From positions 52,514,162 through 52,578,161 of the forward strand of contig CM068315.1 in NCBI GenBank assembly GCA_034766995.1: a stretch of 64,000 nt of DNA. Direction: 5' to 3'. Both the position numbers and the translations under genes were made by a program. This document shows positions 61,093 to 64,000 of this stretch, piece after piece (the stretch's first letter is position 1; each line of letters opens with the position of its first letter). The DNA comes from Acanthacorydalis orientalis. Lineage: Eukaryota > Arthropoda > Insecta > Megaloptera > Corydalidae. Under the pieces are notes generated by a model. The model ran no database searches and was not told where the DNA came from. It saw only the letters and a program-made list of their open reading frames with translations.

Positions 61093-62388
61093 CGTTTGCA
61101 GTTTACAATAGTTTGGAAAATGGAAATAAGTAAAATATTATCCTATATATATATATATATAGTTTTTCATACACGTTCACTTAAACTTTATAAACTGTTC
61201 ACTAATTGATATAGACGCAGTGTTGTATATTAATGTAAAATTAATGTCACTACAAATTAAAAGTTTGCTAACTCGATGCGATTTGTTTTAATTAAATATA
61301 TAATCTGATGAGATGAAGTACACGCAACATCTGAATTTTGAAATTTTATTTGGGTTATCAAATAGTAAAGCGAAAGCCTAAGTAATTAGTTACTGCGAAA
61401 TCTCGCTATCAGGTCTGAACCATTTTACAGTTGAATCTGAATTCCGGTACTCTACGCTACAGTGTATGCTATACACACATATCTGAAAAGATCTAGTGGT
61501 ACACTGAAAGCTATTTACATCAAATTTATATGAGTATACGGTTACCACCGTGTAAGCTTGCCATTAATAACAACCCTCCTGCTCTATTAGTAGGATCGGA
61601 CTGAGTGGTTTATGCACTTAGATTAACTGATGCCACTTTGATTAAAGTGAAGAAAATTATTGGATTAAAATTATTTCGTTTAAAATTATTGTTTTTAAAA
61701 CTATTTGTAATCTTCAAACACAGGTGTGTACTACTCATATATACATAAATATAATTGTACATTTGAACTTGCTTATATACATGTATCTGGATACAGAATT
61801 CTTTCAAAAGTGTGTACATTAAAAAAAATAGTTATATGCTTTAAGATATGTTTGCAAGTATTAACACTAATTTGATTATTTTCGAAACGTTTAATGATAA
61901 AAGTTGTTTATGCTCATACTTTAAAAGCAACATAAAAACGAATTCAACGAATTTAAATTTCTTGTTAATTTTGTTTCTAAAAATATGCATGTAGCTATCA
62001 GAAAAATTAAAAATATATATAAAGTATAATAGTAACTTAATTGATTATTCAAAATACATGTAAATTAAAAATTTTGTAAGTTGAAATAATTTTCAAGTCA
62101 TTTTAATCGTTACAACGTTATTAAATACATTTAATATTTTAATAAACTCTAAGCATGTCAGAAATTTATATGCATTTATATCAAAATCTTTAAATTACAA
62201 TAATTCATTTCCATTTAATAATCGAAACAATTAATGTATAAATTGGTAAAAAGCAATAGATTTGATAAAATTCCATTGTAACTCAAAACATATAACCAAA
62301 ATGTTAATCGATCTTACTAATAATGTTTTTCGAATTATTATTTTAAACCCCAGATGGCTCAACCGTCCACTCACTCTATTTTCCGATA

Positions 62389-62662
62389 CCTGGCAGTGCA
62401 ATGGTAGTTCGAAAAATTTCATACCGGGGATGAGAGCTTTGAATATGAAGAAAGTCGCGGACGTCCTTCTTCAGTTCATAACGACCAACTGAATGCGTTA
62501 ATTGAATCAGAACCACGCACAACAATTCGAAAGCTTACACAAAGTTAGGTGTTAGTAATCCAACAGTTCTAGGCCACTTACAATAGCCAAGAAAATCAAA
62601 AAAGAGAAAAATGTATATGCGTTTGAAGGTTATGAACCGTAAATATTTTTCTATCAACCTAA
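62389..62662 (+). mobile_element. Mariner-derived element, copy 5 (5' truncated)
   Basis: Plus-strand remnant. It begins inside the transposase with a VQWWF-type region (CAATGGTAGTTCGAAAAATT), then reads EYEESRGRPSSVHNDQLNAL, ESEPRTTIRKL and, after a stop, GVSNPTVLGHLQ. It is then joined to the 3' end as in copies 1, 2 and 4. The 3' terminal repeat (TTAGGTTGATAGAAAAATAT on minus) ends at 62662, followed by TA. The 5' terminal repeat and leader are missing. The open frame at 62262-62492 is an out-of-frame shadow. Confidence 0.85.
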
Positions 62663-62664
62663 TA

Positions 62665-63533
62665 GAAAAATATTACAACGTTTGGTAAAAAAAGAGATGC
62701 TTTTCAACGAAAATCTTTTTTATAAAATATTTAAAAAATAATTTGTATCTAGTTAAATCTGAATTCATTATTTTTATAGCAATACTGATAACAGACGTTT
62801 AATTTTTTCTATTTGAATATAGATAAAAAATAAAATGATTAAAAACAGTTTCCGTACTAGATCATTTCCTAAATCATTGTAAATCAATTGTAAAAAAATG
62901 TAATTGCGTTAATCACCACTACAGCAAACATCTTTCGAGCACAATTTATTTAACGCACATAAATGTCTACATCCATCGCAGTAAAACATAAAATTCCGTC
63001 AGCCACCCTAACAGATTCATAAGAGGAATAACCGCACAAAACGGATACTGATAAGACAAAGTTTGATAATTCGTGTCTTAAGTTTACAAACTAATAATCT
63101 GTAACATATTTAATGCATAGCCAAAATACCAAATGAACCATAATTCTAAGATTGAGTGTAAACAATTTCGACACAATCGTAATATTAATATTTTACTGAA
63201 TTATATGGAGAGGCTCCTTTTATTGTTCGGTGTGAAAACAATTTTTTAGTCTTTTAAATAAGTTTATGTTTCTCGGATGTTAAGTTATCCTGTGATACAC
63301 GTTCTTACCAAACACAGCCTGGCATGTTTATTGTTAAATATTTTTATCCGTTAGAGCTCTCGCAGCCGCTACAAAAATTACTCGCAGAGGAATTTTTTAA
63401 TTAAAGCAATATATTTAGTATTCGCAGCTTAAACTTTAATGTATGTCCGACGGACTGAAAACAATTTGCTTATTAGTATATCCATTAACTTGTTGCAGAA
63501 AATTCTTTTTAACTTTGCGGTATTATCTGTTTT

Positions 63534-63579
<46 letters not shown>

Positions 63580-64000
63580 TGTATAATTGTAATATATAAA
63601 ATATTTGCTTAAAATTTCTCCCTTAGAGTTTTTTTAATTAAATCTTCGTAACAAACTGTACATAAGTTATTTTATCCGTCACAAAAATACTATTCAAAAA
63701 TCAAAAAATTAGTTAAACTTTTTTAATTTGATTTCTTTCTGTTGTATTTCATTCTCCCTTAATACTCTTATACACACTCATTATATATTTTCGTCAAAAC
63801 GTAATGATACATGATAAAAAAAATATTTTTTTTTATAAATTTATTTTATTAAACAAACATACATAATTATGTATAAAAAACAATAATTTGAAAGCATTTT
63901 AAACAAACATACATTAATTTCTATATAGTTGAGCAATACTAATGGTTTAAATTAGAAGACTTTAAATAAATAATAAATAAATAACATTCGGTGTAAATAA
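62665..64000. other. AT-rich intergenic DNA
   Basis: Contains (AT)n at 63539-63576 and a mixed patch at 62930-63060 and 63340-63380 with no recognisable gene. The last 200 bp are very AT-rich. Confidence 0.55.

Larger units (their letters stand above)
57186..62385. other. AT-rich intergenic DNA
   Basis: About 5 kb with no recognised gene. Contains (AT)n at 59228-59240 followed by an AGATAT run, the compound array at 59659-59740, (AT)n at 61035-61090 and 61146-61161, a weak relative of 29376-29430 at 60476-60545, and a mixed patch at 61400-61620. Confidence 0.55.

Noticed and set aside
62262..62492. 76-codon plus-strand frame
   Set aside because: Out-of-frame shadow of mariner copy 5.

Overview
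The window reads as AT-rich nuclear DNA of an insect, by eye at least three quarters A+T. An aculeate hymenopteran such as a bee is my best guess. The reasons are a spliced gene of the insect-specific DUF4773 family, mariner, piggyBac and hAT elements with clean target-site duplications, and a very high density of (AT)n microsatellites. I see no bacterial-type operons, no CRISPR array, and no tRNA or rRNA gene.

The window is gene-poor. The only protein-coding gene I can support lies on the minus strand at about 38.8-35.4 kb. It has three coding exons joined at consensus splice sites and encodes a cysteine-containing, probably secreted protein with a complete DUF4773-like domain. A signal peptide and a TATA box sit just upstream. 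However, the signal-peptide frame and the mature-protein frame are offset by one base at a T/A run near 38,645, so the locus is either a real frameshift or an assembly indel.

Mobile elements make up most of the remaining recognisable content. There are five mariner-derived pieces (0.2, 6.6, 25.4, 41.3 and 62.4 kb). Four of them share the same internal deletion, which points to a mobilised non-autonomous family. A 471-bp piggyBac-type MITE lies at 19.6 kb with TTAA on both sides. A 1.1-kb hAT element at 46.6 kb has a perfect 8-bp target duplication and a decayed transposase. Other pieces are a GC-rich retroposon-like insert at 54.8-55.2 kb, a possible reverse-transcriptase fragment at 9.0 kb, a candidate terminal-inverted-repeat element at 21.05-21.69 kb, and an unclassified dispersed repeat present at 0.83 and 17.86 kb.

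Two structures stand out. One is a tandem triplication of a roughly 0.78-kb unit at 42.8-45.2 kb whose junctions form 20-bp palindromic ends around (TA)n. The other is an approximately 86-bp-arm inverted repeat around an (AT)n loop at 24.83-25.05 kb.

Between these, GC- and CpG-richer islands of about 150-500 bp (1.4, 4.8, 10.4, 15.7, 18.9, 22.3, 23.9, 27.1, 28.6, 30.7, 33.5, 48.7, 51.1 and 56.9 kb) stand out from the AT background. They could be distal exons, promoters or conserved regulatory elements, but none could be given a function from sequence alone. The rest is AT-rich intergenic or intronic DNA.
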